Notes: generated by a model from the letters alone, not told the origin. A stretch of DNA of 64,000 nucleotides from Thuidium tamariscinum (GCA_947034885.2 OX344750.2:3782001-3846000); one strand, 5' to 3'. Numbered from the stretch's first letter, positions 46,503 to 58,920 are shown. Numbers and translations are program-made.

Positions 46503-48125
46503 TGGGATTTAATAAAGGGGCGTAATAGGAATGATTTCACTACGACTAGTTCAGCAACAAAAATTCCGCCACATGCTCAATTCAGACGTCCAGAAACTCT
46601 AGTATTCGGTATGTCCGCTGGGGCAACCAACAGTCGACGCGAATCATAGAAACAAACCCGTTTGGCGTCCTAGTATTCAATCCTAACCAGGAAGCGCGAC
46701 CTGTGGGGAACGTCGCCAGATCTGATACACACACTCCCACCGACAGAATAAGCCCTTGTAATGATCTCGCTTCTAAGGTCGGAGCTTGCGAATTGGAAGA
46801 CAGTCTAATCTCGTATTCAGTAAAAATGGCAGATTCCAGTGAATTGGCGCAGTTTCCGTGGCCTGAGCGAAACCTCAGATCTGACCCAGGCAGAATTCTG
46901 GCGCTTTGAAAGTAGCCATTCCACAAAAAAAACTCAAAATGAATTGGACTGACCTGGATGCAGCGGCATGCTCGAGAGATACCCCCGTCTCTCACTATCT
47001 CCAATCCGCAATCACCACGGCGAGCTAGAGTTTGCACTGACACTCACCCGCTCACTGACCAGCAATCCACAGAATTAAACGAATTCACTGCGCACCGTTG
47101 CGCGCGCCACGCCTACAAAGTCGAAGCACTCTGAACCCTATCAACCCCTACAAAAGTGGCGTAATCTCCACGACAGAGCGAGCGTGTACCGAAATTGCCG
47201 TCTCAAACACCAAGAATAAATTAACCCAAACCCCAATTCCAAGCCCCCTGTTTTGAAACCACCCCCAGTCAGGTACTGCAATAGGCAAGCACTAAAGTCG
47301 CTGCAGGAAGCGCATGCCGTGACGACTCCTCGTCCTCATCCGCGAAGCGTGACCCCGACTTAAGGTGAACCCCCCCCAAACCTGAAACACTGTTAACTCC
47401 GCCAAATGGTCGCCGGAAGTCACCAGTGGTACCTTATACTCCTCGCTCCGGAGCGGCAGCCTCCCCGTACCAACTGACTGATTGCGCGAGGATTACGAAA
47501 CTTTCGAGCTAGGACCAGGACTGATCGCCACTCACTCCGCCACAGAATCGAATAACTTAATCGCATCAAACCACCCAAGTGAGACGCTGGGACGGGAATC
47601 CAATGATCAATTATTCCTCTCCGCCATCACCGCGTCCGCCCGATCTCTTCGCTAGATTTTAGTGAGTGCTCATCATCTCCTCATGAGTATTAGCCTCCAG
47701 CCTGGTGACTAGAGTGAATTCGATCCCCCACTCAATTCGGGAAACCGACATTCGGAGCACTCGATCTCGGAGTCATCAGTGTGCCGCACTCATCAGAGAG
47801 CTTCCCGTTTTACTGCGGGACACAGTTTCTATTTACCTTGCGCGTTGGCAGCGTTCTACTCCCGGGTTACAGTCACAAACAACCAACCATATGATAGAGA
47901 GAGAGAGAGAGATCCTCTGCAACTATGATAAGCTTTGAATTTCAGTTCGTTTTCAAGCGGTCGAGACAACAGTGATAGCTTATAGCTTGAATTTGACGCT
48001 GATGTTGCTCAGCTACAGTGGAGCGAGTGGAGCGAGAATGAAGCCGGTGCTTCGCCTTTGAGCCGTTTGCAGCAGTTTTAAAGGTGCTGTAACTTAGATG
48101 TGATTCCGTGGTGCTGCTGTGGCGA
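46503..48125. promoter_or_regulatory. Upstream region of the ATL gene and of the small plus-strand candidate
   Basis: 1.6 kb, GC-rich around 46900-47700, with no supported coding gene. Likely the ATL promoter and leader; a possible leader intron acceptor/donor pair near 46950 cannot be confirmed. A (GA)n run lies at about 47894-47912. Confidence 0.4.
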
Positions 48126-48405
48126 TGCCAGCGGTATTTCGTACTGTTCGTAGTCCCAAGACTTGGCAGACTAGGCAGACGTGCACTGCTCTGGAACAGG
48201 ACCCACGCTCACATGGGCGGTAAGCTTACATACAGAAAAGCGTGGATGCCACATTGCTACCATACGGCTGCCACTGTGCAGTTGTTTGTGTTGTTTTTTT
48301 CCACTTATTTTGGGAAGTGCAGAAAGCGATAATCGTTGGAAGGATAAAGCTGTAAGGTATGAGGCTCGAACTCCGACAGGGCATTTTGAACCGAACATGA
48401 CTTAG
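48126..48405 (+). CDS. Possible small two-exon gene, unidentified
   Basis: Exon-like GC content flanks an intron-like stretch. From the ATG at 48126 the frame reads MPAVFRTVRSPKTWQTRQTC and is basic, like an organelle-targeted N-terminus, up to GGGCG|GTAAGC at 48220. A pyrimidine-rich tract and two candidate acceptors (TGCAG at 48326 and GAAAG at 48330) precede an open run WKDKAVRYEARTPTGHFEP ending at a TAG at 48403-48405. With the ATG frame, the second acceptor keeps phase and gives a protein of about 57 residues; with the first acceptor, a different upstream frame without an ATG fits. I do not recognise the product. A MITE lies 68 bp downstream. Confidence 0.3.
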
Positions 48406-48472
48406 AGGTACATTTCGCTTTCTGCAATATATCAAAATGTATAAACTGTGTACGTTTTAGGAGGTGGTCATA

Positions 48473-48708
48473 ACATTCAGTAGCCCATGGAAGGACTGCC
48501 TTCCCCTTGGTGAAGTCCCCATCACCTAATTTCATTTGACATTTCTTGGAGTTGCAATTTTAGTTACTGATTGGAGTGGAATACCATTGGTGCTGGATGG
48601 AATGGTGTGGAATATCCCACACCATTTCATCTGCTGGATGGAATGGTGTGGGATATTCCACACCATTTCATCCGCTGGGAGGCAGTGTGACAATCTGCTA
48701 CTGAATGT
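48473..48708 (+). mobile_element. MITE family 1, copy B (236 bp)
   Basis: Same 12-bp perfect inverted ends as copy A (ACATTCAGTAGC / GCTACTGAATGT) and near-identical body in the opposite orientation. It is 48 bp longer, mainly because a 41-bp unit (48591-48631, 48632-48672) is duplicated; each unit holds a palindrome, AATGGTGTGG facing CCACACCATT. It sits at the left edge of the dispersed repeat at 48724-48915, so it may have inserted next to or into it. Confidence 0.88.
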
Positions 48709-48723
48709 AATGGTCGCTTTTAG

Positions 48724-48915
48724 AGCCTTATGGCATTTCAACTTCAAAATTTTATAACTAATTCCACAAAGCTCCAAAAAAATGAAACAACTTGGGTTGA
48801 ATGTCATTTCCACTTGTCTTTCAAAGAAAATCTATTGAAAAATATTTCAAGATGTTTTCCCTTGCCAAAATTCAGCTTCAGCACTTAGATGATCGCTTTA
48901 TGGACCTCCTACCTC
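48724..48915 (+). repeat. Dispersed repeat, copy 2
   Basis: Counterpart of 19717-19910 on the same strand. Shared blocks include AAAAATATTTCAAGATGTTT and TTTATGGACCTCCT. No coding sequence conserved. Confidence 0.6.
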
Positions 48916-50097
48916 CTACATCCATGGAAATGGATGCAACTTGCAATCTATGAATGGAATTTCATTTATTTAATAGAAAATTAGTAATTTCATCCATTTA
49001 AATGCAAGAATAATTCATCAAATATTCTCTATGAAAAATTTCAGCACAATTTAGTAAAAATTCACTCAAAAAAATTGGTTGGCACTTCATACAATAGTGT
49101 ACATGTTTTTTTAACCAAAGACACATGTCTCATCTTGATTGGTTTAGATATTTACATTTTTATTTGCATCTTGCATCTTAATATAAGGTGGGTAGTCCCA
49201 AATTGCTACTTCTTGCTATTGTACATATTTAAGTCTATCATTGGATTGGGCAAGATTTAGTACTTTCTTGTTCTCGGCAAATGAAAGGAAGTTCGATCTA
49301 ATGCACCAAAGATGACAACATTTGAATACCATATGCAAAATTCAATATAAAAGGTCAAAGATTGTAGGGTAGATGTTCTAAATTGTTTCTTTTGCACAAA
49401 CACATATTGATTTTGAAAATGTATACATAGTGATGATGGTGGTTTTGAATTGAGTGTGTTTTGGGGGGTACCCACTTTACATAACTTATGAAGCATATCC
49501 AATTCCAACACATTATAAATGCCTACTCCTACTTTTGAAGGAAAATTGAATATAAAGGATACCAGAAATAGTAAGTATTAGAAGGACAAATCTAAGGTTG
49601 AGTTGAAGGTCATTTTGGGTAATGAATGACTTTATTTACAATAATATGGAGGTGGACACTTCATAAAGGGACGGTTTATTGTATTCTTTCTTTTGTTTAA
49701 CTTCTTCTTTATGGCATATTTTGATACTACTAGTGCCTAGGGGGTGCCCTCTCTATTTCTTTGATGTTGATGTGCGAACTAATGAAGGGTAATTTTAATT
49801 GCCTTGGACCTAAATTTTATACAATTATTCAAAGTAAATTAGCATCCATATAATGGGCTTCTAGACTTTAGAAATAATGAAGGGTATACAAAAATATAAA
49901 ATTTTGACAATTACTTTTTTTTAAAGTAGCCCCACCAAAATTCCCTTCTAAAAACTTGAACTTTCTATAGTATACTTAGTATATTATAAATCCATGAGTT
50001 GTACTTTGAATTCACAAAGGTGTAAGAATTTTTGGTTTATTAAGGGTCAACTAGAATTCCATATGCTTGGTTGCTTGTTATACAAGCAAATTTAAAT
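48916..50097. other. AT-rich intergenic region, no gene seen
   Basis: 1.2 kb of AT-rich DNA; open frames such as 49257-49511 (-) have no recognisable motif. Confidence 0.5.
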
Positions 50098-51638
50098 CAC
50101 TATAAGAAACTCGCATTTTTTGTATTGTCAAAATAAAAATACGTCATGTTTTTAAAAACGCATCATATTTTTAAAAAACGCAACAGCGCTCGCAATTGTT
50201 AGTTTTAATTACACAGGATTTTATTAGATGTCATTGTAAATATTGCATGTTTTTCGTGCAACGTGAATATGTGCATTGAGATAGGGATGTTTTTTTAGAC
50301 GTCACATAGAACATGGTAAGATTTTTTCAAACGTCCAAAAAAACATAAATGGCCATTTCAGCAAAGAGTTCATTCTAATTTTGAAAAAATTAATAAAAAA
50401 ATTTATGGTCTGTAGTAAAATATTGACGCACAAGTGAAAAATTTAGAGAAAGGGCAGCTACGTGGCATGTTTTGCAAAAAAAAAGGAATGGATGGATGAT
50501 TTAGATGCATAATATGAATGAAAACAAGTGGTCTTTATACTAGTCCAGTGGTAGGAGAAGCATTAGAAGAAATCTAAGGCCTCCAAAGGGCTATTTTGGG
50601 GTTGTTTCCCGAAACTGTTTCCTAATTGCTAGCCACTGTCAGAGCGGCATTTACCCAAAAAAAAAAAAAAATTTGGGTCCTGAAATATGAAAAAAAATCC
50701 CAAATTTTTTTAAAATTACGTGGCACTCTCTCAACCACGTCGGATTTCAGTTCACGCGGCAGAAATGCGTTCCTACAGTCCGGGAACCCGCAGTCTTGTA
50801 ATGCCCTCAGATTTCTTCTAATGAGACAATCCATATAGGATATACAAAAATAACATTGAGATGTTTAAGGAAACATCTTGATGTTTGAAATGACATCAAC
50901 ATCTTTGAAATGACGTGATATGTCTCAAATGACATCTACATATTCAATTGTCAAGTTTCCATTTTCTCAAATCCCATATCTTTTTTCACCTAGGGCTGAA
51001 AAAGGATATAAGTATACTCTTTCCCTCCTTCATTTTCATTAACTTTAAATGAAGTGATCTTTTCATTTTGCCATCAAAAATTCTCAAGAAGGTAAATGAT
51101 AAGTTTTTTAATTTTTGTTAATTTAATTATTTTATTTTATTGTTTTATTTTATTTTTTAATTTAATATTATTTGTTTTCTGACTTGGCCTTGTAGATATA
51201 ATATGTACTAATTGACGTTTAATTTGATGTCTCAAAAAAACATCTAAATTGACATCTTAGAAAATACTATTAAAATTTTTAAGTGACCTAAAAGTGTGCT
51301 GACAAAGCATGCTACATCATCATAATTTGGGGTCCATGTCAGCATAATTTGGAGGTCCACGTTACAAAAAATATGGATGAGCCAATGGATGAAAAAAAAT
51401 CATAGGTAGTACTACCCGCCAAAAAGTTGTTGATGTAGACCTTCCTGCACTACCAAATGGCACTATTTGGGGCCCTCAAATTAACTTGTTTTAAGGACGT
51501 CCAAAAAAAAGGAACATGTTTTCCGGTTTTTCCACCATGTTTTTTGCTTGTCCATTTTGATGGATTTTAGGTGACATTGTGTTTGACACGAAATTGCGTT
51601 TTTTTTTATGTCCCAAAATTCATTGTTTTCTTGTAGTG
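50098..51638. mobile_element. CACTA-like (En/Spm-type) non-autonomous element
   Basis: Left end CACTATAAGAAACTCGCA; right end, read inward on the minus strand, CACTACAAGAAAACAATG. CACTACAAGAAA is the typical terminus of plant CACTA transposons. Short subterminal motifs repeat near both ends (ACGTCATGTTT, ACGCATCATATTT, AACGTCCAAAAAAAC, GGACGTCCAAAAAAAAG). About 1.54 kb and without a transposase, so it would depend on another element. A family 2 MITE is nested in it. I could not see a clean 3-bp target duplication (left AAT, right TTT). Confidence 0.6.
50561..50823. mobile_element. MITE family 2, copy 1 (nested in the CACTA-like element)
   Basis: 263 bp. Ends CATTAGAAGAAATCTAAGG and, inverted, CATTAGAAGAAATCTGAGG (18 of 19 match). 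Interior shares with the copy at 54795 the block GGGTCCTGAAATATGAAAA, an ACGTGGCAxTxTC...CCACGT pair and GTCCGGGAACCCGCAGTCT. No coding sequence. Being inside the CACTA-like element, it inserted later. Confidence 0.8.
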
Positions 51639-51654
51639 TTTCATTAGCAATTTC

Positions 51655-52026
51655 ATGTTGATAGTGAAGTTATGCCAAGCCGAACTTGCTCGAATGTTCC
51701 TGAATAGGACTACAACATATGACAAGGCCGATTTCCAATGCTACAATGAGTTAGTATCTTTGTCATGGGATGACATCCCTTTGCAGTGGCGTGCTCTTCT
51801 TGGAGATATTGGCATTTCCCACTTGCTCTTCGATTTCCAATATGGCCAAATGTATGTGAGGTGTCACAACAAAGTAACTAGGAACCACTTGTTTGTCACC
51901 CAAGAGGAATTTAATCAACTACAAGACAACATACAACGGCAGTTTTCAGGTGAAGACTTTACACTTCTTTCCTTTTATTACCTACCTGCAATGGTTTGGT
52001 TGCTTCACAAGACGTTATGGAGGTAG
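51655..52026 (+). CDS. Orphan open reading frame, 123 codons
   Basis: ATG-initiated frame just outside the right end of the CACTA-like element, encoding 123 residues with a mixed, non-low-complexity composition (for example SWDDIPLQWRALLGDIGI and YVRCHNKVTRNHLFVTQEE), unlike the chance frames around it. Base composition is more balanced than flanking DNA. I do not recognise a family. It could be a gene fragment carried or interrupted by transposons, or part of an unknown mobile element. No upstream exon is evident. Confidence 0.3.
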   Translation: MLIVKLCQAELARMFLNRTTTYDKADFQCYNELVSLSWDDIPLQWRALLGDIGISHLLFDFQYGQMYVRCHNKVTRNHLFVTQEEFNQLQDNIQRQFSGEDFTLLSFYYLPAMVWLLHKTLWR

Positions 52027-52404
52027 ATTTCTGTTGATTTCCAATTTCTTGGCTTCTCTTGTAGGTTGGTGGATTTGTAGAAACTTTTGGATTTGCTTCT
52101 CTTCTGGGTTTGCTGGTTATTCAGGTCCTTTGGAGGTTTATTAGTTCTGATCTTTTTTTGGGTTAGATTATTGATAAAAGAAATGGGATTGATCAAAAAG
52201 TTATTGATTGTCTTTTTCTTTGCAAAAATGAAAAACTACAATGCAATAATTTGAAGTTTAGAGGATTTAAAGTTTAATGAAAGAGAATAGTATAGTTGGA
52301 AAAAAATCATTTGTTTTTATTAGCAACAATTAGGTTGCAAAATATGTCAAGATTAACCTCTAAATGCCCAAGGCCTTATTGATTGAAAAATTATAATTTT
52401 TGAT

Positions 52405-52683
52405 CATTAGAAGGGATTTGAAGGCAAAAGAAGCTCGTTTTAGGCTTATTCTCAAAACCATTCCCAAAACTGTTGGATGGTGTTAGCCAACAATTACTAA
52501 GAAGAAAAGTTAAAAATAGTGGTCCTAAAATGTGAAAAAAGTCCAAAATTTATTTTTATTTAAAAAGAAATTGATGATGTAGCACTTTCTTGGCTATGTT
52601 AGATCTATGTTCTTGTGGTAGTTTATGTGTTTCCATAGTCTAAGAACTCATAGTCTTCCGGAGGCTTCAAATCTCTTCTAATG
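52405..52683. mobile_element. MITE family 2, copy 2
   Basis: 279 bp, more diverged. Ends CATTAGAAGGGATTTGAAG and, inverted, CATTAGAAGAGATTTGAAG. Interior keeps GGTCCTAAAATGTGAAAA and AGTCTAAGAACTCATAGTCTT in the same order as copies 1 and 3. Confidence 0.7.
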
Positions 52684-54794
52684 CATGAGGGTGTTAAAAC
52701 TGAAAAAGTGACTTTTAAAGTCTTTTGATCCTCTTTTCACATGTCAAATCTAAATTGTTGGTGACCAAAAAAATATGAGGTTAAAGGGCCTAACATGCAT
52801 AACTCCAATCAATTTATGGCTTCTCAAAATCTACTCTAGAATACTTTTAAATGAGTTTCAAATGTGGTTTTTTCTCTCTAAAATCTCATGTATCCAAGCC
52901 TTTCAACACTAGAGAAAGTCAAGATTGCAATGGACACCCTTGCACAAAATCTTGAAAAGAAAATCATAATCAATCATTTTCAAGATCAATTTTTTGATGC
53001 TTAAACTATAATTTAAAGAAAATGTTTTCAAAAATATAAACTACTAAAGAAAAAAATTTAGTGAAGTTATATTTAACTTTAAAGTTTCACAAACACTAGA
53101 TTTTGGTTCCTTGAGAGATGGCCATGAATTAGTGATTGTCATAGGACACTTGCACCTTTCTACTACAAACTCATGACAAAAAGTCATCTTTTAATTCCTT
53201 CATGTCATAGGTCACATTGGGAAATCTCATAGCCTTGTAAGAAAATATTGTGATTGCTCTAGGTGGTAATGTGACCATTATGGAAACACTTTGAGATGAT
53301 TTTGGGTTGTCTATAAATTCTTTAGGGCCAATTGGACAACTCACTTCAAAAATTCATAATAAAGTCATACTTTAAAAAAAAAATTTAGTTCTCTCATGCT
53401 TGTCATTGGGTGGAGGGAGGATGCTAGGAAGAAGGAGATTGCGGAGGAGGGGGTTTGAATGCCCATAGGATAGAAGGCAGACTTCCTTATGCCCTCCATC
53501 CATCCAGATGGGGTCAATGAGGGGGCATTTCACCCTGGCCCTGTTTTGGTGTCATGTGAATGATTTGCTTAAAAAAATTCTAAAGCACTCATTGGAGGTT
53601 AACCCTAAATGCCCTACAGGACAAAAAGTGTCCTCACATAGTTTCAAATCTAATTTAAAGTACTATAAGTTTTACATCCAATGCTTGATTTTAATAAAAC
53701 TTGTTGGAAAATTTGCATACTTTCTTTTAATTTTGGTGGTAAGATTTTCAGATCAATCCAAGATGTATTGATTTTTTTGGAAGCCAATCAAAGTTCACAT
53801 GTTCAATTTAAATTCCCCAAATTGCATTTGATGGCTACAACTTTGGGAGTTTGGGAGCTTGTATCTCCTTCATCCAATGTTCTTTTTCAATGAAAATTGA
53901 TATGTTTTGTTTTCCTTGTATTCTAGTTGTTGAAGTAAGATTTTCATGTCAATCCAAGTGGTTTTGAATGTTTAAGAGTGATTCAAAGTTCAAAATTGTG
54001 ACATTTTTGGATTGTAGTCAACTTTTGCAACAATTGTTTCTTCTTCATACACTATACAATTTGGGTAATTTTCTTAGAAATGTTGCTCATATAAGTCTAA
54101 TTTTTGTGGTTAAAATTTAATATTAATCCAAGAATTTATCATCAACTAAGAAGCATTTTAGTAGGAGGTTCAACCTACATTTTGGTAGAAGGAAGTTCAA
54201 CCCCTCCCTTTTCACACAAAATTTCAAAGAGGAACATTTGGGCTTATGTCCTATATAAAAGGATTCTATATCATTCATTGGATATTTTGTGTTTGCGACA
54301 TCTTTCTAACATTAACTAAGTCCCCTTGGGGATAGGAATGATCCCTTCTTAGAGCCCTAGAAGTGAATTTTGTATAATTTGTAAAGAGTCATTACTTGGC
54401 TTGGAAGTTGCAATTCTAGTGTTATTGACTGATTAGAAATGATGGTACACTTACTTTGCCAAAATCTAGTTAAATTATAGAGATATTGTATCTATTTTAG
54501 AAAATTTTGTCATTCAACACCTTTGATTGAATTCTTCAATGATTGTGTTTTTGTTACTTTATGAGGTGTTTTGTCATCTGAAAGATGAGTATATCGATGT
54601 TTGCTACATATCTACACAATCAAATTAAAAAAATTCATCAAAATTGTCGTGCAATCAATTATTATGTAAAACTTATGAAATTTAAATGAAATGATTAATC
54701 AAAAATGGAGTTTTGCTTTTTTGAAATCCAAATTTGATATACTTGATTGGAATTGTGCAAGAAGTGAATGTTCATTATGCTAGATTAGAAGTAC
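52684..54794. other. AT-rich intergenic region, no gene seen
   Basis: 2.1 kb. Frames at 53508-53771, 53681-53893 and 54104-54319 (+) carry no recognisable motif and match local base composition. Confidence 0.5.
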
Positions 54795-54890
54795 CATTAG
54801 ATGAAATCTGAGGGCATTAGGAGACCGTTTCGGGTCTGTTCCCGAAACGGCTCCCAATGCCGCAGATCCTTGTCAGGCCGACTTTTATGG

Positions 54891-54921
<31 letters not shown>

Positions 54922-55099
54922 TTTTGGGTCCTGAAATATGAAAATAAGTCCAAATTTTTATTTTTATTTTTGAAAAAATAAAATAAAATATTACGTGGCA
55001 GTGTCCCGACCACGTAGGATTCGGGTTCACAGGGCAGAAACTGCGTTCCTGCAGTCCGGGAACCCGCAGTCTCCTAATGCCCTCAAATTTCTTCTAATG
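54795..55099. mobile_element. MITE family 2, copy 3 (best preserved)
   Basis: 305 bp. Ends CATTAGATGAAATCTGAGG and, inverted, CATTAGAAGAAATTTGAGG, with the match continuing through GGCATTAGGAGAC (29 of 31 in all). The left end continues into a hairpin, CCGTTTCGGG facing CCCGAAACGG. A long A run followed by T (about 54892-54926) and GGGTCCTGAAATATGAAAA lie inside. No coding sequence. Confidence 0.85.
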
Positions 55100-58000
55100 C
55101 AATTATGATTTATATCGTGCAAAAAATTTCTGAATGGTAGAAGTAGATTTTATCATTGTTTTGAGGTGCTATTCATCAATGCAAACAAGTGATCATTTTT
55201 AAGAACTTTCATAGTGAACACAATCAAAGTACCATTGGATAGGATGCTTATGATTTCACTCTATGAGTGATTGAGTGGTTATGTAAATTTAAATTAGAGT
55301 ACTTCAAAAATTCACAAAAAATATAGTTTTATTGAAAAATCATAATTCTACTTAGATTTGATTTGTGAAACAAGTGTACATGTGTGAAATATATGTGTCT
55401 CTCTTGGAGTTAATTCCAAATTATTCAAATCATTAATCAGGGTAGTAATAGGCTTGTCTACCTTACATCCTCCTAATATTTTAGCCCATTTGTATACCCA
55501 CATATCCACATGGGTGATCTTACAAATTTTATTTTGTTGGCTTAGTCCTAAGTCCTAGTTAATGTTTTTCAATAGATAAAATTTTGTAATTTCACATAGG
55601 ATCAAGCTTGGTAGAGTCAATCCTTCCATTAATGTAACCCTCGCATGTTGATAAGAATGTTTGGCATTTGATGGATGATAGAAAATCTTTCTATGTAGGA
55701 TAGAAGAACAAAAAATTATTCATCCTCAGAATTTTGAGTGAAAAAGGGGGATCTTCTCAAATAGTTTAACATCCAATGAATATTTTTGAGTTTTTATAAT
55801 CCAATGATTTTTGTGGTGTCAAAATGGAATAGATTTCCACAATCACCAATCCATCCTTCAAGGGTCAAAACTTGCAAACTTAATTTTTTTGAAACAAGTA
55901 TGTTGAAGAATACATTGCAACTTACACTCTGGAATTGTGCTAGTGTTGAGAAGGCTTGAGGTAGGTATTGTTCTTCCTAAACAACTTTGGTCCTACAAAA
56001 ACTTAGTTTGTAGAGTGGCTCTAAGGCATCCAAGGTGATTAGGATAGGGGGTTGTTAAATGGAGTGGATTCTAAATGTGTCCCTATCTAGGAAAGAATAA
56101 CATGCTCCTTGAAAAATCTTACATTGTCATTGATGAGGTAGGTAGGCTTAACCACTTCATTTAAAGACCTCCTACCTTGGGATCTAGGTAGAGACGTTCT
56201 AGTTTCCTCAACAAGTAGTAGCAATAGCTATCACTTCTAAGAATCATGGCAAATTGGCAACACTACTTTAAGGTGGGAGCATCCAAAATCATCAATATAG
56301 GTAATACAACATACCTGGAGGCATCTTTTATTAAAAACAATATTTTTGTAGTATAAGCAAGTGATAATTATGAATATTAATTAAAAATCAGATTTTTTTG
56401 GATGTTATATATGTAATTTCCAATGCTTTATCAAAGTTATAGCTGCCTAGACCACGGAGACTATGACATAGGTGCACCTAAATTTGAACTCTGTGATAAT
56501 CAGCTATCAACAAATTAGAGTTAAATATGTGTTCTTCAATTTCAATTGTGTCAACAAATCAATGTTGAACATTTGGATGACACATTCACCAAAGTCTAGG
56601 AACGTAATTGTATGAGTCTAAGGTCTAATAATAGGTTTCTAAGATTATATAATCTAGGTTAAATTTACATACTTGAGTTTAGTGTTATCTATAACTCAAG
56701 GAAGCCAACCCATTTCCAACTACTTATGCAATTGTGTTTGGGGTGTGGATATGTTGAGGGGCAAATTTTCCCCTCATACACACGTAGTTTTGAAAAAGAT
56801 TCTATATTTTTTCAAAATTTTATTTCTCAAACCAAAATTATATCATGAATTTTTAGTTGAAGATTGTATTCATCCCATTCTAGTGATGTAGGCCTTCTCA
56901 TTCCTAACTAAAGTTTGTTTGCAAAATTGACTGAAGGGCTAGATGCATTCTCAAGAGACTTGTAGCCAATCAAAATGTGCCACAATTATATTGGGAACTA
57001 CTATGTAATTAATCACTACTCATCTTTATTGCACCAAAAAAAACATCCTATGGTGATAGGATGGGAGGGTAATTAAAAATGGGTTGCCTCCTATAAATGA
57101 CATTACAACTATTTTTTTAGCAAATGAATGATAGTGAAGCTTTCTATACAGGACAAAATTGAAATTGTTCATCCTTTCGTATTTGGTACACAGAGAGGAG
57201 ACTGTACACAATAGTTTGACTTCTAATGAATACTATCTATTTATATTTAAAATTGATGATGGCACATAGAATCCACACTCTACATTCCACATGGATGATT
57301 TTGATGGTCTCTAGCCCAAAGTTTAAGGATTAACTTACAAATTGGATTCTATTTTTTTGGGGGGGAAATGTAGTCGTAGGTGTGTTGTATAGAAGGTAAA
57401 CCTAATTTGGAAAGTTGTAAAACCTTGGACTAATCACAACCTTTGTTTACCTACACTCATATACCAAGTATGCATCTAAAAAAGACAACTTCCATTTAAG
57501 CCCTTTGGTTGACACTTCATCTACTTGAGTCAATTGAATCTTTAGGTTTTATTTCATAACTTGAGACGATACAAAAAACAATCTTTAGTAGAGTCATAAA
57601 CCTTTTTATATGCATAGACAAATATGATTATCTTTTGTTCATCAAATGCTCATATATTTTCTCAAAATGAAATAATATTTTTTGAAGATTTTGAAACAAT
57701 TCAATTATTTCATTCTTACAGAATATATTGTTAAATATTCCTTCAATGAATTAAAATATCTTTTAAGCAATAAAATTTTAGGTATAAATTTTTTTTATCC
57801 CTCTATAGTTGAACAAAATTCTAATTATGTTTACTTACTATAGATATTAGAATTTGTAAAACACTGGACAAGGAGTCAATGAATGCATTCACCAAAGTGG
57901 ATAGGGAACTCAAGAAAATTACACTTTTGTGCTCAAACAAGATTATGAGAGAGCACTACGATAATGGAAAATTCAAAAAACAATGGATAGAACGAAAACT

Positions 58001-58920
58001 TTATTATCTAGGAAGAAGGTAATTCAATGTGATTAGAATGCATTAAATCATACCTTATAAGTTGTTGTTCACAAAAAACATACATTGAATTAGAATTCAA
58101 ATACAATCTAGAATCAAAATTGAAAAAGACGCAAAATAAAAGACATATTTTGCAATGACTAAAAAGAAAAAAAGATTCATGTTTGAAGTGCTTTAAGAGA
58201 GACCCAAAGTCATTCACTAAAAATCTCTATTACTTTATGATAAAGGTTATTGGCAAGTATGGCAACACTTCTACAAATTCCTACTTTATAGAACTCATAG
58301 TAACATAACAAAATTTGGGTATGGCGTGGGTGGATTCAAGAACCTCTATCTTTAGAATCAAATAGAACATACAAAGCAAATGATTTGAAGTCTTAATGCA
58401 TAATGATAGGCTCCTTTTAATTAAGGATAATCTAAGAAACATGCCTAGATCTAAAAGTGTCCAATTAACAATTTCTAAGAAATTGTTGAAATACAGAATA
58501 CCACTATTTTATGCTAGAATAAAGTCACAATTAGTCAACTACCTTAGTAATAGAGGTCAAGACGTGCAACCTTCCAAAGTTAATTGCACTTGGCTATGTA
58601 GTTCTTTTAATAAAGTACAAGCACCTAAAATGACATTTTTTGTATAGAACTATCTCAACGGTTGAATTGCAAATTCTTTATGAGGTTATTAACAAACTTA
58701 AGAAAACTTAACACAAGTGCTTTCATATTTTTCTAATGCTCTTGAAAGAATTTACAAATTTTCAAAGTTGAAAATATATGGCACCTTAAATATAGCAAAA
58801 GATTCACCTAAGATAAAATCCCCAAAAGATGATATATCCAAACTCATTGTTAGCTTAAAAAAATTCACCTATCATTGATTGCTCTTAAAAACTTATTAAG
58901 GTTTCACATTCAAGTCCTTT
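55100..58920. other. AT-rich intergenic region with diverged repeats
   Basis: 3.8 kb without a supported gene. Segments 55640-55790 and 57100-57235 look like diverged copies of one sequence (shared ATGGATGATAG/ATGAATGATAG, TTCATCCT and AATAGTTTxAC). Near 56050-56095 there is a diverged copy of the flank and left end of the hairpin element at 19617. Confidence 0.45.

Noticed and set aside
48532..48813. Open frames on both strands
   Set aside because: They fall on the MITE and adjoining dispersed repeat and reflect the palindromes there.
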